The notes under the pieces are model-generated. The model was not told the origin of the DNA and searched no databases. It saw only the letters and a list, made by a program, of their open reading frames with translations. A program made the position numbers and the translations under genes. Source: Thermoplasmata archaeon (GTDB lineage: Archaea; Thermoplasmatota; Thermoplasmata; Thermoplasmatales; Thermoplasmataceae). From it: a stretch of DNA of 20,661 nt. The stretch covers positions 1 to 20,661 of the forward strand of contig JAJZAR010000014.1 in assembly GCA_021799315.1 (NCBI GenBank). The letters run 5' to 3'. Numbering within the stretch: the first letter of the stretch is position 1; every line of letters begins with the position of its first letter. Below, piece after piece: positions 13,165 through 20,661 of this stretch.

Positions 13165-14394
13165 ATGCCATATCGTGTTATGTCGTACATAACAGTGGAT
13201 GAAAACAAAAAGATGACCGTACCCGATAGGGTCAACCTCGGGTACATAGAGGGCGACGGAATAGGGCCCGATATAACTAAAGCTATGATCAATGTGGTGA
13301 ATGCATCCATTGAAGTTGCATATAATGGCTCCAGGAGTGTGGAATGGGAAAAAATACTCGCAGGAGAAGAAGCGTTCGAGAAGACTGGAGAACACTTGCC
13401 CAAGGAGTCACAGAAACAGATAGAAAAATGTATTGTTTCCATTAAAGGTCCCCTCACAACCCCTATTGGGCAAGGTTTCAGAAGCCTTAACGTTACCTTA
13501 AGACAACAGTTTGATCTGTATGCAAATATACGCCCAGTACGCTATTTCCCCGGCGTTCCTTCTCCAGTTGTCCATCCGGAATATATGGATATGATCGTGT
13601 TCAGAGAAAACACAGAGGATTTATACGCAGGTATTGAATGGAAATATGATTCTGAACAGGCAAAGAAGGTTAGAGAATTTCTTTCGAGGGAATTTGGCGT
13701 CAGCCTAAGTGATGATACTGGCATAGGAATCAAGCCCATTGGCAAATTCAAGAGCCAAAGGCTTGTAAGAAAGGCCATTCAATATGCCATTGCAAACAAC
13801 AGGAAGAGTGTAACACTGATGCATAAGGGAAATATCATGAAATACACTGAAGGTGCATTCAAGGAATGGGGATACGAGCTAGCAAGAACAGAGTTTCCAG
13901 ATCAAACCGTTACCGAAGAAGAATACTTGCAGAATCCTGACGCTCTTTCTGGAAGAATCATTATCAAGGACAGAATAGCAGATAATATGTTCCAGCAGGC
14001 ATTAACACGAACAGCAGAGTATGACATTATCGCAACCCCAAACTTGAATGGCGACTATATATCAGATGCACTGGCAGCTCAGGTAGGAGGTATTGGAATA
14101 GCTCCTGGCGCAAACATGGGCGATGTTTATGCAGTGTTCGAAGCAGTTCACGGCACGGCACCTAAATATGCGGGCATGGATGTGGCAAATCCCACATCTC
14201 TTATACTCTCAGCGGTTATGATGCTGAGGCATATTGGCTGGAAGGAGGCCGCAGACATACTGGATGGAGCAGTAACCCTCTGTTACAAGGACCAGAAAGT
14301 AACACAGGATCTGGCAAGGATTATGAACATAAAAGCGTTAAAGTGTTCTGAATTTGCTGAAGAAATAATAAAGAGAATGAAAAAAGAGGATTAA
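13165..14394 (+). CDS. icd: Isocitrate dehydrogenase, NADP-type
   Basis: This 409-aa member of the isocitrate/isopropylmalate dehydrogenase family oxidatively decarboxylates isocitrate to 2-oxoglutarate. Seen in order are GYIEGDGIGPDI, FRSLNVTLRQQFDLYANIRPVRYF (substrate loop with Ser, Asn and Arg), IVFRENTEDLYAGIEW, LMHKGNIMKYTEGAF, and VFEAVHGTAPKYAGMDVANP. The Lys-Tyr in HGTAPKYAG corresponds to the NADP-selecting pair of E. coli Icd (Lys344, Tyr345). The position of E. coli Tyr391 in VTYDFER appears as Gln here (VTQDLAR), with the Arg kept. The start is ATG 13165; a second in-frame ATG at 13180 is possible. The gene ends in a 4-bp overlap with the convergent aldehyde-dehydrogenase-like gene. 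Confidence 0.95.
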   Translation: MPYRVMSYITVDENKKMTVPDRVNLGYIEGDGIGPDITKAMINVVNASIEVAYNGSRSVEWEKILAGEEAFEKTGEHLPKESQKQIEKCIVSIKGPLTTPIGQGFRSLNVTLRQQFDLYANIRPVRYFPGVPSPVVHPEYMDMIVFRENTEDLYAGIEWKYDSEQAKKVREFLSREFGVSLSDDTGIGIKPIGKFKSQRLVRKAIQYAIANNRKSVTLMHKGNIMKYTEGAFKEWGYELARTEFPDQTVTEEEYLQNPDALSGRIIIKDRIADNMFQQALTRTAEYDIIATPNLNGDYISDALAAQVGGIGIAPGANMGDVYAVFEAVHGTAPKYAGMDVANPTSLILSAVMMLRHIGWKEAADILDGAVTLCYKDQKVTQDLARIMNIKALKCSEFAEEIIKRMKKED

Positions 14395-15587
14395 AGATAA
14401 GAAATAAGGTTCTTGCTGTTTTCCACATTCCTGAGAATCTTGGAGTTTCCACCCTCTGTTTCATTTACAAAGTCCATTTTTGCCAGATTATCTGAGAATA
14501 TGTTCACGAACATCCTATCTGGAAATTTGGCGCATATTTCTACGGCTTGCTCCATATTGGAGTAATGCATTATGGCAATAACCGGACCAGAAATATGTGG
14601 CATTTCTGGAAAATCATTTCCATACTGGTTGTCCAGAAGATGTACTCCTTCATGCAAGCCCTCATTATAATTGAATCCAGAGGAGATCAGGTCTTTCACA
14701 GCATCTCTTGAACGTTCAGCGTCCATAGGGTTGCAGAAATAATTAATATCTCCTTCTGGTCCGTATCCCTTCCTTATGTCTCGCTTGAGAAATTCAATCA
14801 CCCTGTTTTTGAAGAACACATAATTTTTATCGCTCACCAGAAACAATTGATTTCTGAGGCCTCTGTTGCTTATTGTATTGTAACTCGTGGTGGCAAGGCT
14901 GTTTGAAGCCATCTCCAGCCTCTGCCTGTCTTCAACTATGGATACAACATTGCCTATGGGCTTCCATAGAACCCTGTTTCTTCCTATGCTGTTCTGAACC
15001 ATTCTGACCTCTTCCGGAGTTCCCCACACAGTTATGTTGCTATTCATGAACTTGCGGTCAATCTTTTGAAGAACATCGTTATCAAGAATGTCAAGTAAAA
15101 GGTCTCCCGTTTCCGGGTATTTCTCATATATTTTTGAGCTGAGTGTCATGGAGGTTGTGGGAGCCACTGAGTTATGGACAAGAATGATTTTATGCTTCAG
15201 CTTCAGAGAATTAAACACTCCATCAATCATGGTATATACGGGAAGAGAGCTTTCTATGATTATATGATCAAAAATCTTCATTGAATCCAGTCTGACATTT
15301 CCGGAAGTCATTGTCTTTATCACTTCCGGGAAGAAACCATATCTGCACTGATATATTGTTACCCTGATCTCAGTTCTGCATGCACTCAGTGTTTTACCTG
15401 TTTCCTTAGACATGATCGTGAGCAATTCTGTATCTTCCACCAGACTATCGAGGCATTGAATTACTGTATCATTGAATTTAGAAATCTGTATAGATTTACT
15501 GGAGGTGGCGCTGGTATTCAAATTCTCAATGGTCAGGTCTTCTACCTCTGCGATCTTACTTCCGTCAAACTTGCTGAGAATATCCAT
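14391..15587 (-). CDS. Aldehyde dehydrogenase-fold protein lacking catalytic residues (probable pseudoenzyme)
   Basis: This 398-aa protein follows the ALDH superfamily layout from end to end. An N-terminal FDGSKIAEV is followed by a helix-rich stretch with LLTIMSKETGKTL (family form LA.I...E.GK). A central GTPEEVRMVQ is in the place of the TGS nucleotide loop, and ISGPVIAIMHYSNMEQAVEIC matches the FGPV...F...EEA segment. The active-site motifs are gone. The Asn-containing PFNFP motif is replaced by SSLPVYT. The ELGGK Glu motif appears as WKPIGN. The NxGQxC nucleophile motif reads NRGLRNQ, with no Cys. It is also shorter than usual (about 480 aa). The frame is intact, with a TATA-like box 27 nt upstream, so it looks expressed. 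A structural or regulatory role is possible but unproven. Confidence 0.7.
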   Translation of the reverse strand: MDILSKFDGSKIAEVEDLTIENLNTSATSSKSIQISKFNDTVIQCLDSLVEDTELLTIMSKETGKTLSACRTEIRVTIYQCRYGFFPEVIKTMTSGNVRLDSMKIFDHIIIESSLPVYTMIDGVFNSLKLKHKIILVHNSVAPTTSMTLSSKIYEKYPETGDLLLDILDNDVLQKIDRKFMNSNITVWGTPEEVRMVQNSIGRNRVLWKPIGNVVSIVEDRQRLEMASNSLATTSYNTISNRGLRNQLFLVSDKNYVFFKNRVIEFLKRDIRKGYGPEGDINYFCNPMDAERSRDAVKDLISSGFNYNEGLHEGVHLLDNQYGNDFPEMPHISGPVIAIMHYSNMEQAVEICAKFPDRMFVNIFSDNLAKMDFVNETEGGNSKILRNVENSKNLISYL

Positions 15588-15605
15588 TATAATTCAACAG
15601 TGTTT

Positions 15606-15620
15606 CTGGTTAAATAAGGC
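15606..15620 (-). promoter_or_regulatory. TATA-like element for the ALDH-like gene
   Basis: On the minus strand, CCTTATTTAACC (15608-15619) is centred 27 nt before the ATG at 15587, as for a leaderless mRNA. Confidence 0.4.
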
Positions 15621-15817
15621 TGATCTAAAAAAGCACAACCACTGGAAGAACTTGGTAAGGGACCAATACATTTTTACTCCCGAAAAAGGTAAATGCATTG
15701 ATCTCTTCACAATGAGGTTTTCCGAAAGGATTCTCTCTAAACTGCTGTGAGTATAAGAAATATGTGATCATCGGTACTCGCTAAAATATTGACTAAAGGT
15801 TAATGCCATAAAGAATA

Positions 15818-15832
15818 AAATTTAATATACTT
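15818..15832 (+). promoter_or_regulatory. TATA-like element for the 143-aa membrane protein
   Basis: AAATTTAATATAC (15818-15830) is centred about 25 nt before the ATG at 15850. There is no SD in between. Confidence 0.45.
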
Positions 15833-15849
15833 AGACAAATTAATCCTCT

Positions 15850-16281
15850 ATGAAGAGAAGAATGCTGGAATCAGAAGATTCCAGCGGTAGCATACTGAAA
15901 GGTCTCATTGTCACATTCATTTCATTGGTGTTCCTTGGACCATTTTTTTCCATAGGATGGTTTGTATCGGGTGTGTTTGGAGGTCTGACTGGAAGGGGTA
16001 GCATAAGGGGATTTGCATCTGGACTTATTGGAGGTCTCGTAGCATCTGTTGTAATAATTGAGTTATCCTATTATATGCCGTTTTCCGTGATCACAGACAT
16101 AACAAATTTTACTGGAAATCTCTATCTGTTCCATTATCTAACCGAAACATACATAGCAACAAAGGGCAGCCTGAGTTCTGACGCCTTAAAGACAATCATT
16201 GGCGTAATTATTGAGGTAACCGTAATACCGGCACTTGGCGGACTGGTAGGTGGTTCCATACTTGCAAGAAACAACAACTAA
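15850..16281 (+). CDS. Small glycine-rich integral membrane protein (DUF5518-like)
   Basis: This 143-aa protein has a charged cytoplasmic start (MKRRMLESEDSSG) and three to four hydrophobic segments. One is a Gly-rich pair, SGVFGGLTGRGSIRGFASG running into LIGGLVASVVIIELSYYM; another is VIPALGGLVGGSIL at the C-terminus. The alternating Gly/small-residue pattern in paired helices resembles archaeal DUF5518-type proteins, but that match is from general impression only. Function is unknown. It is monocistronic, with a TATA-like box and no SD. Its stop overlaps the stop of the convergent lipB by 4 bp. Confidence 0.7.
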   Translation: MKRRMLESEDSSGSILKGLIVTFISLVFLGPFFSIGWFVSGVFGGLTGRGSIRGFASGLIGGLVASVVIIELSYYMPFSVITDITNFTGNLYLFHYLTETYIATKGSLSSDALKTIIGVIIEVTVIPALGGLVGGSILARNNN

Positions 16282-16928
16282 TTCTGTAATTTCATTTCGG
16301 TTAAGCTTTCATATCTCTTTTTTATCTCTTCCTTAAGGCAACGTAGAAGTTTGTCCCTATCAATTCCAAGGTAACCCATCACTTCAGGTGGGAGACCACA
16401 TGGCCTTATTTTTAAAAAGCCATCCATCGCTCTTCTATCATAATTGATGGCAATGCCATGAAAGGATACGCCAGACTTCAACTTCATCCCAAGAGATGCA
16501 ACTTTTTTATCTCCAACGGGAGAGTTGGTTACCCATACGCCAGGTTCCTCTCCAAGATGGGTATGGAATCCCAGTGATTCCATGGCATCCATTGCCATAC
16601 GCTCAATTTCATTGACAAACTCTCTTACCTTTCTTGTTTCTCCCTCCGTATACACTCTCACTATGGGATACATGATAAGTTGTCCCGGGCCGTGATAGGT
16701 TACATCACCACCCCGTTCGACAAGAATCGGTTTGAGATCAGGGTAATTACCAGGATCTGCCGTTCTTCCTATGGTGTATATTTCAGGATTATGTTCGACA
16801 AAAATAAATGTATCGGGTATGATATCATCCGATCTCAGCTGGTGCAGGTGTTTTTGAATATCAAGGGTTGAGTTGTAATCCCTTATTCCAAGATCAAGAT
16901 ATTGGCTTGAAGTGAAGTGGCTTATCAT
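16278..16928 (-). CDS. lipB: Octanoyltransferase LipB (lipoyl/octanoyl protein transferase)
   Basis: LipB attaches octanoyl (or lipoyl) groups to the lipoyl-domain lysine of E2. All main motifs are present: ERGGDVTYHGPGQL (71-84), GVWV, DKKVASLGMKLKSGVSFHGIAIN with the catalytic Lys142 and a conserved His158, and IRPCGL with the catalytic Cys177 (numbering from ATG 16928, 216 aa). The frame opens at TTG 16952, but ATG 16928 gives the usual N-terminus just before the YLDLG..DY segment. It overlaps the end of the E3 gene by 35 bp, so it is the last gene of the 2-oxoacid dehydrogenase operon and its likely substrate, E2, is encoded two genes upstream. Confidence 0.9.
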   Translation of the reverse strand: MISHFTSSQYLDLGIRDYNSTLDIQKHLHQLRSDDIIPDTFIFVEHNPEIYTIGRTADPGNYPDLKPILVERGGDVTYHGPGQLIMYPIVRVYTEGETRKVREFVNEIERMAMDAMESLGFHTHLGEEPGVWVTNSPVGDKKVASLGMKLKSGVSFHGIAINYDRRAMDGFLKIRPCGLPPEVMGYLGIDRDKLLRCLKEEIKKRYESLTEMKLQN

Positions 16929-18219
16929 ATGCAATTTTAGCAGATTCCTCAATACCTTCAGAAATGGTGGGGTGCGGATGTATGGTGAGTCCTATATCCT
17001 CTACGTTCAATCCGCTTTCTACTGCAAGGCTTATTTCACTTATCAATTCAGAGGCATGGGGTGCAGCAATTCCTGCTCCAGTTACTGTGCCATCATCGTT
17101 GTAGTATATGCTGTAAAATCCTGTGGGGCTGTTCATACCCTGGCTCCTCCCATTGGCTGCCAGAGGGTATCTGGTGGCCTTTGTCCCCTTCTCTCCTGTG
17201 AACGCTATTTCAGGATCAGAATAGACAACCATGGGCATGGCATAATAATCCACTGACGCGGATTTTCCGGCTATATTCTTGGCAGCTACCTCTCCATCAT
17301 AGAAAGCTCTGTGGGCAAGCATCGGTCCTCCCGTTGATACATCACCCACTGCATACACATTTGGTTCTGTTGTCATCTTTCGTTTGTCCGTCTTTATAAG
17401 GCCGTTTTCAAGTTCAACATTGAGTTTCTCCAGACCAAACCCTTCCACATTGGCCTTTCTGCCAACCGTTACGAGAACGGCATCTGTGTTTATTGTTGCT
17501 CCGGACTCCATCTTAACAAGGAATCTGGAATCCCTCTTTTCTACGTTAGCAACCTTTGAGGAAACAATAATTCTTATGCCCATCTCCTTCATTCTTCTTT
17601 CCACTGGTTTTATGAGTTCCGGGTCCATCCCGGACAGGATGGATGGCAGCATCTCAATAAGTGTAATCTGGGATCCCAGCTTTGCAAATGCAGTGCCCAG
17701 TTCCACGCCAATATACCCTCCTCCTATTATGACCATCTCCTTCGGTATAATTTTCAAGTCGAGGATTTCTCTGTTATAATAGACATCTCTGAATGCGTCT
17801 ATTTTTGTAGCAGAGGATCCTGTGGCAATAACGAGATTATCACACTGATGAGTTTCTGAGCCAACCTGCACATGCTGTTTGTCAACGATCTTTGCATTAC
17901 CCATGATGATCTTTACGCCATAGGATCTGCAAAGTGTTTCTATTCCGGAGACCAGCCTGTTGATCATTGTCCACTTCCAGCCCTGCCACTGGGTCATATC
18001 TATATTGTAGCTAAGCCTCATTCCCGGCAGGCTTTTCAGGTATGATATGTTATTGGCCATCTCTATCAGTGCCTTTGAGGGTATGCACCCGTAATTGAGG
18101 CATTCTCCGCCAATCTTTTCCTTCTCTATCATAAGAACTGACTTTCCCAACTGTCCAAGCCTAATGGCAGTAGAATAACCTCCTGGTCCTCCGCCTACTA
18201 TAATTGCATCATATTTCAT
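16894..18219 (-). CDS. lpdA: Dihydrolipoyl dehydrogenase (E3)
   Basis: This flavoprotein disulfide reductase reoxidises the E2 dihydrolipoyl group with NAD. The 441 aa are slightly shorter than the usual ~460-475. The N-terminal FAD fingerprint is VGGGPGGYSTA (8-18). The redox-active disulfide lies in GGECLNYGCIPSKA (Cys40/Cys45), and the second Rossmann motif is VIIGGGYIGVELG. The FAD-binding VYAVGDV follows, and the C-terminal active-site His-Glu is in HPHPTISEGIEES. It begins 4 nt after the E2 stop with GGTGA as SD. All catalytic residues are present, so it should be active. Confidence 0.96.
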   Translation of the reverse strand: MKYDAIIVGGGPGGYSTAIRLGQLGKSVLMIEKEKIGGECLNYGCIPSKALIEMANNISYLKSLPGMRLSYNIDMTQWQGWKWTMINRLVSGIETLCRSYGVKIIMGNAKIVDKQHVQVGSETHQCDNLVIATGSSATKIDAFRDVYYNREILDLKIIPKEMVIIGGGYIGVELGTAFAKLGSQITLIEMLPSILSGMDPELIKPVERRMKEMGIRIIVSSKVANVEKRDSRFLVKMESGATINTDAVLVTVGRKANVEGFGLEKLNVELENGLIKTDKRKMTTEPNVYAVGDVSTGGPMLAHRAFYDGEVAAKNIAGKSASVDYYAMPMVVYSDPEIAFTGEKGTKATRYPLAANGRSQGMNSPTGFYSIYYNDDGTVTGAGIAAPHASELISEISLAVESGLNVEDIGLTIHPHPTISEGIEESAKIAYDKPLHFKPIS

Positions 18220-18223
18220 TTAT

Positions 18224-19606
18224 TCACCTTATGAGGAATGTTATTGGATTTTCCAAATATTCTTTGACTTTCGTTATGAATCTGGCAGCATCTGCCCCGT
18301 CAATAAGTCTGTGGTCACATGAAAGGGTCAGAAACGTTTGATCATCTCCACTCTCGAAGCTCCCGTTACCCTTAGTTGATCTGTGAACGGCCAGAATTGC
18401 AACTTCAGGATAATTTATAATCGGTGTTGAAAGGAGGCCTCCTATACTTCCCACATTGGAAAGTGTGAATGTTGATCCCTGAACATCTGCTAGTGACATT
18501 CTGTTCTCTCTCGCCTTTGTGGCAAGTTCATAGATCTCTGACGATATCTGGACGACAGACTTGTTAACCGCATCTCTTACAACCGCAACTGTAAGACCGG
18601 ATGGGGTATCAATAGCCACCCCAAGATTTATCTCGTGTTTCATCACATATCTTCTGTTCTGTTCATCATAGAGGGCGTTGAACTTTGGAAATTCTGAAAG
18701 AGTTACCGCCAGTGCCTTTACAAAGAATGGTGTTAGTGAAACCTTTGTACCCTTTTCCCTCATCTCTTTCATTGTTTTTGTAAGCTGGCTAATGCTCACA
18801 GATTCAGCAATCATGAAATGAGGCATGATCTGCTTGGCTTTGGTCATTTTCTCAAAAATTGTCCTCCTCAGCCCGTGCATTTCCAGTACCTGGTCCTGTT
18901 CTGAGTTTGTTGAAGGTTGTATTGGAGTTTCTTTGGGTGGTTCAGCTATGGGTTTAACAACACTATGAGGCTCTGCTGGGTGTGCTATTTTATGTTTCTC
19001 TTCTACATGAGGTTCAGGCTTCTGTTGAACCGTTGCCGGCTCCTGTTTTGCAAAGGACGGAAGTGGTGGCTCGACGGGTTTTGCCGCCACTTTAGGCTGC
19101 TCTTTCTTCTGATTCATTTCTCTTTCAGCCCTGTCAAGATCCTGAAGAGTAACTCTCCCGTTAGGCCCTGTTGGCGTAACGCTATCCATGTCTATGCCTC
19201 TATCCCTAGCTATTCTCCTTATGGTGGGAGAGGCTAGAATTCTTTTATTCTCATTGCCACTACTTTCCATCTTTCTTTCACCATCCGTAACCTTACTTAC
19301 TTGTGATGCTCCTTCGTGGATCTGTTTGGCTGTTTCCTTTTTATCATCTTCCACTGCCTTGTCAGCCTGGCCCTCCTCTTCTATTTCTATGAGAGTCTCC
19401 CCAACTTTAACGACCTGACCTTCCTTGTAGCTCAGGGTTTTTACGATACCCTCCACAGGGCTGGGGATGTTTATGTTTACCTTATCGGTCATAACTTCGA
19501 CCATGTCCTGATCTTTATGGACGTGATCTCCTTCCTTAACCAGCCATTTCACGACTTCTCCTTCTGTAACTCCTTCACCTATATCCGGTAGCTTGAATTT
19601 AAACAT
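18224..19606 (-). CDS. Dihydrolipoyl acyltransferase (E2) of a 2-oxoacid dehydrogenase complex
   Basis: This 460-aa E2 core protein has three parts. An N-terminal lipoyl domain (residues 1-78) carries the lipoyl-lysine K42 in VMTDKVNINIPSP. A peripheral-subunit-binding domain (about 122-164, ASPTIRRIARDRGIDMDSV) is followed by a Pro/Glu/Lys-rich flexible linker (165-240). The C-terminal acyltransferase domain ends in SCDHRLIDGADAARF with catalytic His432 and Asp436. There is a single lipoyl domain, as in branched-chain-type or archaeal E2s. The SD GGTGA lies 6-8 nt upstream, and the gap to E1beta is 5 nt. Substrate type (branched-chain, pyruvate or other) cannot be fixed from sequence. The Thermoplasma acidophilum complex is known to act on branched-chain 2-oxoacids. 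Confidence 0.95.
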   Translation of the reverse strand: MFKFKLPDIGEGVTEGEVVKWLVKEGDHVHKDQDMVEVMTDKVNINIPSPVEGIVKTLSYKEGQVVKVGETLIEIEEEGQADKAVEDDKKETAKQIHEGASQVSKVTDGERKMESSGNENKRILASPTIRRIARDRGIDMDSVTPTGPNGRVTLQDLDRAEREMNQKKEQPKVAAKPVEPPLPSFAKQEPATVQQKPEPHVEEKHKIAHPAEPHSVVKPIAEPPKETPIQPSTNSEQDQVLEMHGLRRTIFEKMTKAKQIMPHFMIAESVSISQLTKTMKEMREKGTKVSLTPFFVKALAVTLSEFPKFNALYDEQNRRYVMKHEINLGVAIDTPSGLTVAVVRDAVNKSVVQISSEIYELATKARENRMSLADVQGSTFTLSNVGSIGGLLSTPIINYPEVAILAVHRSTKGNGSFESGDDQTFLTLSCDHRLIDGADAARFITKVKEYLENPITFLIR

Positions 19607-19611
19607 TTAGT

Positions 19612-20580
19612 TCACCTATACTGCTGCATTTTTTCCACAGCTTTCAAAATTCTTGTTTCATTTGGTAGATAGTATTCCTCCAATCTATACGGGAATGGGG
19701 TATCAAACCCAGTAACTCTCAATATGGGGCCCATGAGATAATCGATGGCCCTCTCACCTATGAACGCTGAAATTTCAGCGCCCATTCCAAGTGTTCTTGG
19801 TGCTTCGTGCACTATTATGGGTCTTCCAGTTTTCTTCACAGAATTCAGTACTGCTTCTCCATCATAGGGGAAGAGTGTCCTGAGGTCAATAACATCTGCA
19901 TTCAGGTTATTTTTTGAAACTGTATTCATAACGACCGGTACCATTGATCCATAGGTTATAAATGTATAATCATCCCCTTCATTGATAACTGATGCTTTGC
20001 CAAGAGGAACCTCATAATCATTCTCAGGCACTTCCATTTTGGAAGCCCTGTATAACTTCTTTGGCTCCATGAATATGACCGGGTCTGGTGACTTGAGGCT
20101 CGAAAGAAGAAGACCCTTCGCATCATAGGGGTTTGAAGGAGTCACAACTGTGAGCCCAGATGTATGTGCAAAGTATGCCTCTCCGCTCTGGGAATGGTAT
20201 AGCCCTCCTCGAATACCACCACCGTATGGTGTTCTCAGAACCATGGGCACAGTGTATTCTCCGCCGCTTCTATACCTCATCTTTGCAGCCTGATTCACGA
20301 TCTGATCAAAGGCGGTATAGATAAAGTCCTGAAACTGTATCTCTGGCACCGCCTTTATTCCGCTGAGAGCTAATCCTATGGCCATACCTACAATTCCAAG
20401 TTCGACAAGAGGTGTATCAATAACCCTCACGTCACCATACTTGGCCTGCAATCCTTCAGTTACTCTGAAGACTCCTCCATCTATGCCAATATCCTCTCCC
20501 AGTAAAATTATGGAATCATCCTTGGACATTGCAGCATCCAATGTTGAATTAAGAGCTTGCACCATGTTCATAGAAGTCAC
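19612..20580 (-). CDS. 2-oxoacid dehydrogenase E1 component, beta subunit
   Basis: This thiamine-diphosphate-dependent subunit decarboxylates the 2-oxoacid together with E1alpha. The chosen GTG start (20580) gives 322 aa. It overlaps the E1alpha TGA by four bases (GTGA) and has AAAGGAGGG 7-8 nt upstream; ATG 20571 is the next choice. Motifs are LGEDIGIDGGVFRVTEGL, EIQFQDFIYTAFDQI, TPYGGGIRGGLYHSQSGEA with the conserved His, PSNPYDAKGLLLSSL, and IFMEPKKLYR. The C-terminal domain includes DLRTLFPYD and VHEAPRTLGMGAEI. Length and motifs are normal. Confidence 0.95.
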   Translation of the reverse strand: MTSMNMVQALNSTLDAAMSKDDSIILLGEDIGIDGGVFRVTEGLQAKYGDVRVIDTPLVELGIVGMAIGLALSGIKAVPEIQFQDFIYTAFDQIVNQAAKMRYRSGGEYTVPMVLRTPYGGGIRGGLYHSQSGEAYFAHTSGLTVVTPSNPYDAKGLLLSSLKSPDPVIFMEPKKLYRASKMEVPENDYEVPLGKASVINEGDDYTFITYGSMVPVVMNTVSKNNLNADVIDLRTLFPYDGEAVLNSVKKTGRPIIVHEAPRTLGMGAEISAFIGERAIDYLMGPILRVTGFDTPFPYRLEEYYLPNETRILKAVEKMQQYR

Positions 20581-20661
20581 AGGAAATCCCTCCTTTCTTC
20601 TTCCAGAACCCAATTAAGTTTTTCATACACATCCTCAAAGAGAGAATCAGGTTTTGGAGGA
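20577..20661 (-). CDS. 2-oxoacid dehydrogenase E1 component, alpha subunit, 3' end only
   Basis: The last 27 codons plus TGA of a minus-strand gene run off the right edge. The reading is DSLFEDVYEKLNWV followed by LEEERRDFL, a typical E1alpha C-terminal helix (the 'P.-LFEDVYE--' pattern). The TGA (20577-20579) overlaps the E1beta GTG by four bases, proving the frame and the order E1alpha-E1beta-E2-E3-lipB. The rest of the gene, with the thiamine-binding motifs and the operon promoter, lies outside. Confidence 0.85.
   Translation of the reverse strand, partial: PPKPDSLFEDVYEKLNWVLEEERRDFL

Noticed and set aside
13090..13165. Possible C/D-box guide RNA (ATGATGA near 13093, CTGA near 13158)
   Set aside because: No proper D'/C' pair at the usual spacing and no terminal stem; the CTGA is part of the icd leader.
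15653..15678. TTGGT/ACCAA mini-hairpin followed by T5 as a terminator
   Set aside because: Five pairs with no upstream plus-strand gene; too weak to call.
15472..15750. 92-codon plus-strand ORF over the 5' end of the ALDH-like gene
   Set aside because: Most of it is antisense to a better supported gene and its protein sequence has no domain-like features.
20581..20613. TTG start at 20613 for E1beta
   Set aside because: That stretch is the E1alpha coding sequence in another frame; the GTGA overlap and SD point to GTG 20580.
1..20661. CRISPR array, insertion sequence, prophage or defence system
   Set aside because: No regularly spaced direct repeats, transposase, integrase, Cas or restriction genes were seen on either strand.

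Overview
The window looks like chromosomal DNA from an archaeon of the order Thermoplasmatales or a close relative. The evidence is an archaeal L11-L1-L10(P0)-L12(P1) stalk gene set with the acidic 'LFG' tails, an archaeal DRG GTPase, a DUF373 membrane protein and MptE. Single or first genes have TATA-like boxes about 25-35 nt before their starts and little or no Shine-Dalgarno (SD), while internal operon genes have strong GGAGG/GGTGA sites. A complete 2-oxoacid dehydrogenase operon and a folate-type formiminotransferase set also fit this group. The DNA is moderately AT-rich. I cannot assign a genus. No tRNA, rRNA, CRISPR array, insertion sequence or prophage was recognised.

Layout. 1-1368 (+): the 3' part of a DUF373 membrane protein gene, coupled to mptE (pterin diphosphokinase). 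1355-2008 (-): a ComB-like phosphatase, divergent from the ribosomal stalk cluster 2063-4513 (+), which is followed by a 63-aa membrane protein. 4710-5070 is non-coding with a strong bulged inverted repeat. 5071-5601 (-): a two-TM surface protein. 5800-8545 (+): a three-gene operon of glutamate formiminotransferase, cyclodeaminase and threonine ammonia-lyase with ACT domain. 8546-9110 is a poorly coding stretch with two tiny ORFs. 9111-10040 (+): a Cys-containing, sequon-rich surface protein. 10041-10299 holds overlapping inverted repeats. 10300-12757 (-): DRG GTPase and purA. 12758-13164 is intergenic and holds a candidate small RNA. 13165-14394 (+): NADP-type isocitrate dehydrogenase, convergent with 14391-15587 (-), an aldehyde-dehydrogenase-fold protein that appears to lack all catalytic residues. 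15850-16281 (+): a small glycine-rich membrane protein. 16278-20661 (-): the 2-oxoacid dehydrogenase operon, transcribed E1alpha (cut by the window edge) - E1beta - E2 - E3 - lipB.

How the genes work together. mptE makes the activated pterin for folate or methanopterin, and the formiminotransferase/cyclodeaminase pair loads one-carbon units onto a folate-type carrier. The E1-E2-E3 operon carries its own octanoyl/lipoyl transferase, so assembly and lipoylation of the complex are probably coordinated. Isocitrate dehydrogenase and the 2-oxoacid dehydrogenase are linked to central oxidative carbon metabolism.

The most unusual items are the apparently inactive aldehyde-dehydrogenase-like protein, lipB inside an archaeal 2-oxoacid dehydrogenase operon, a possible approximately 65-nt RNA at 12920-12987, and the structured repeats at 5031-5059 and 10047-10122. 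I see no large unknown multi-gene system.
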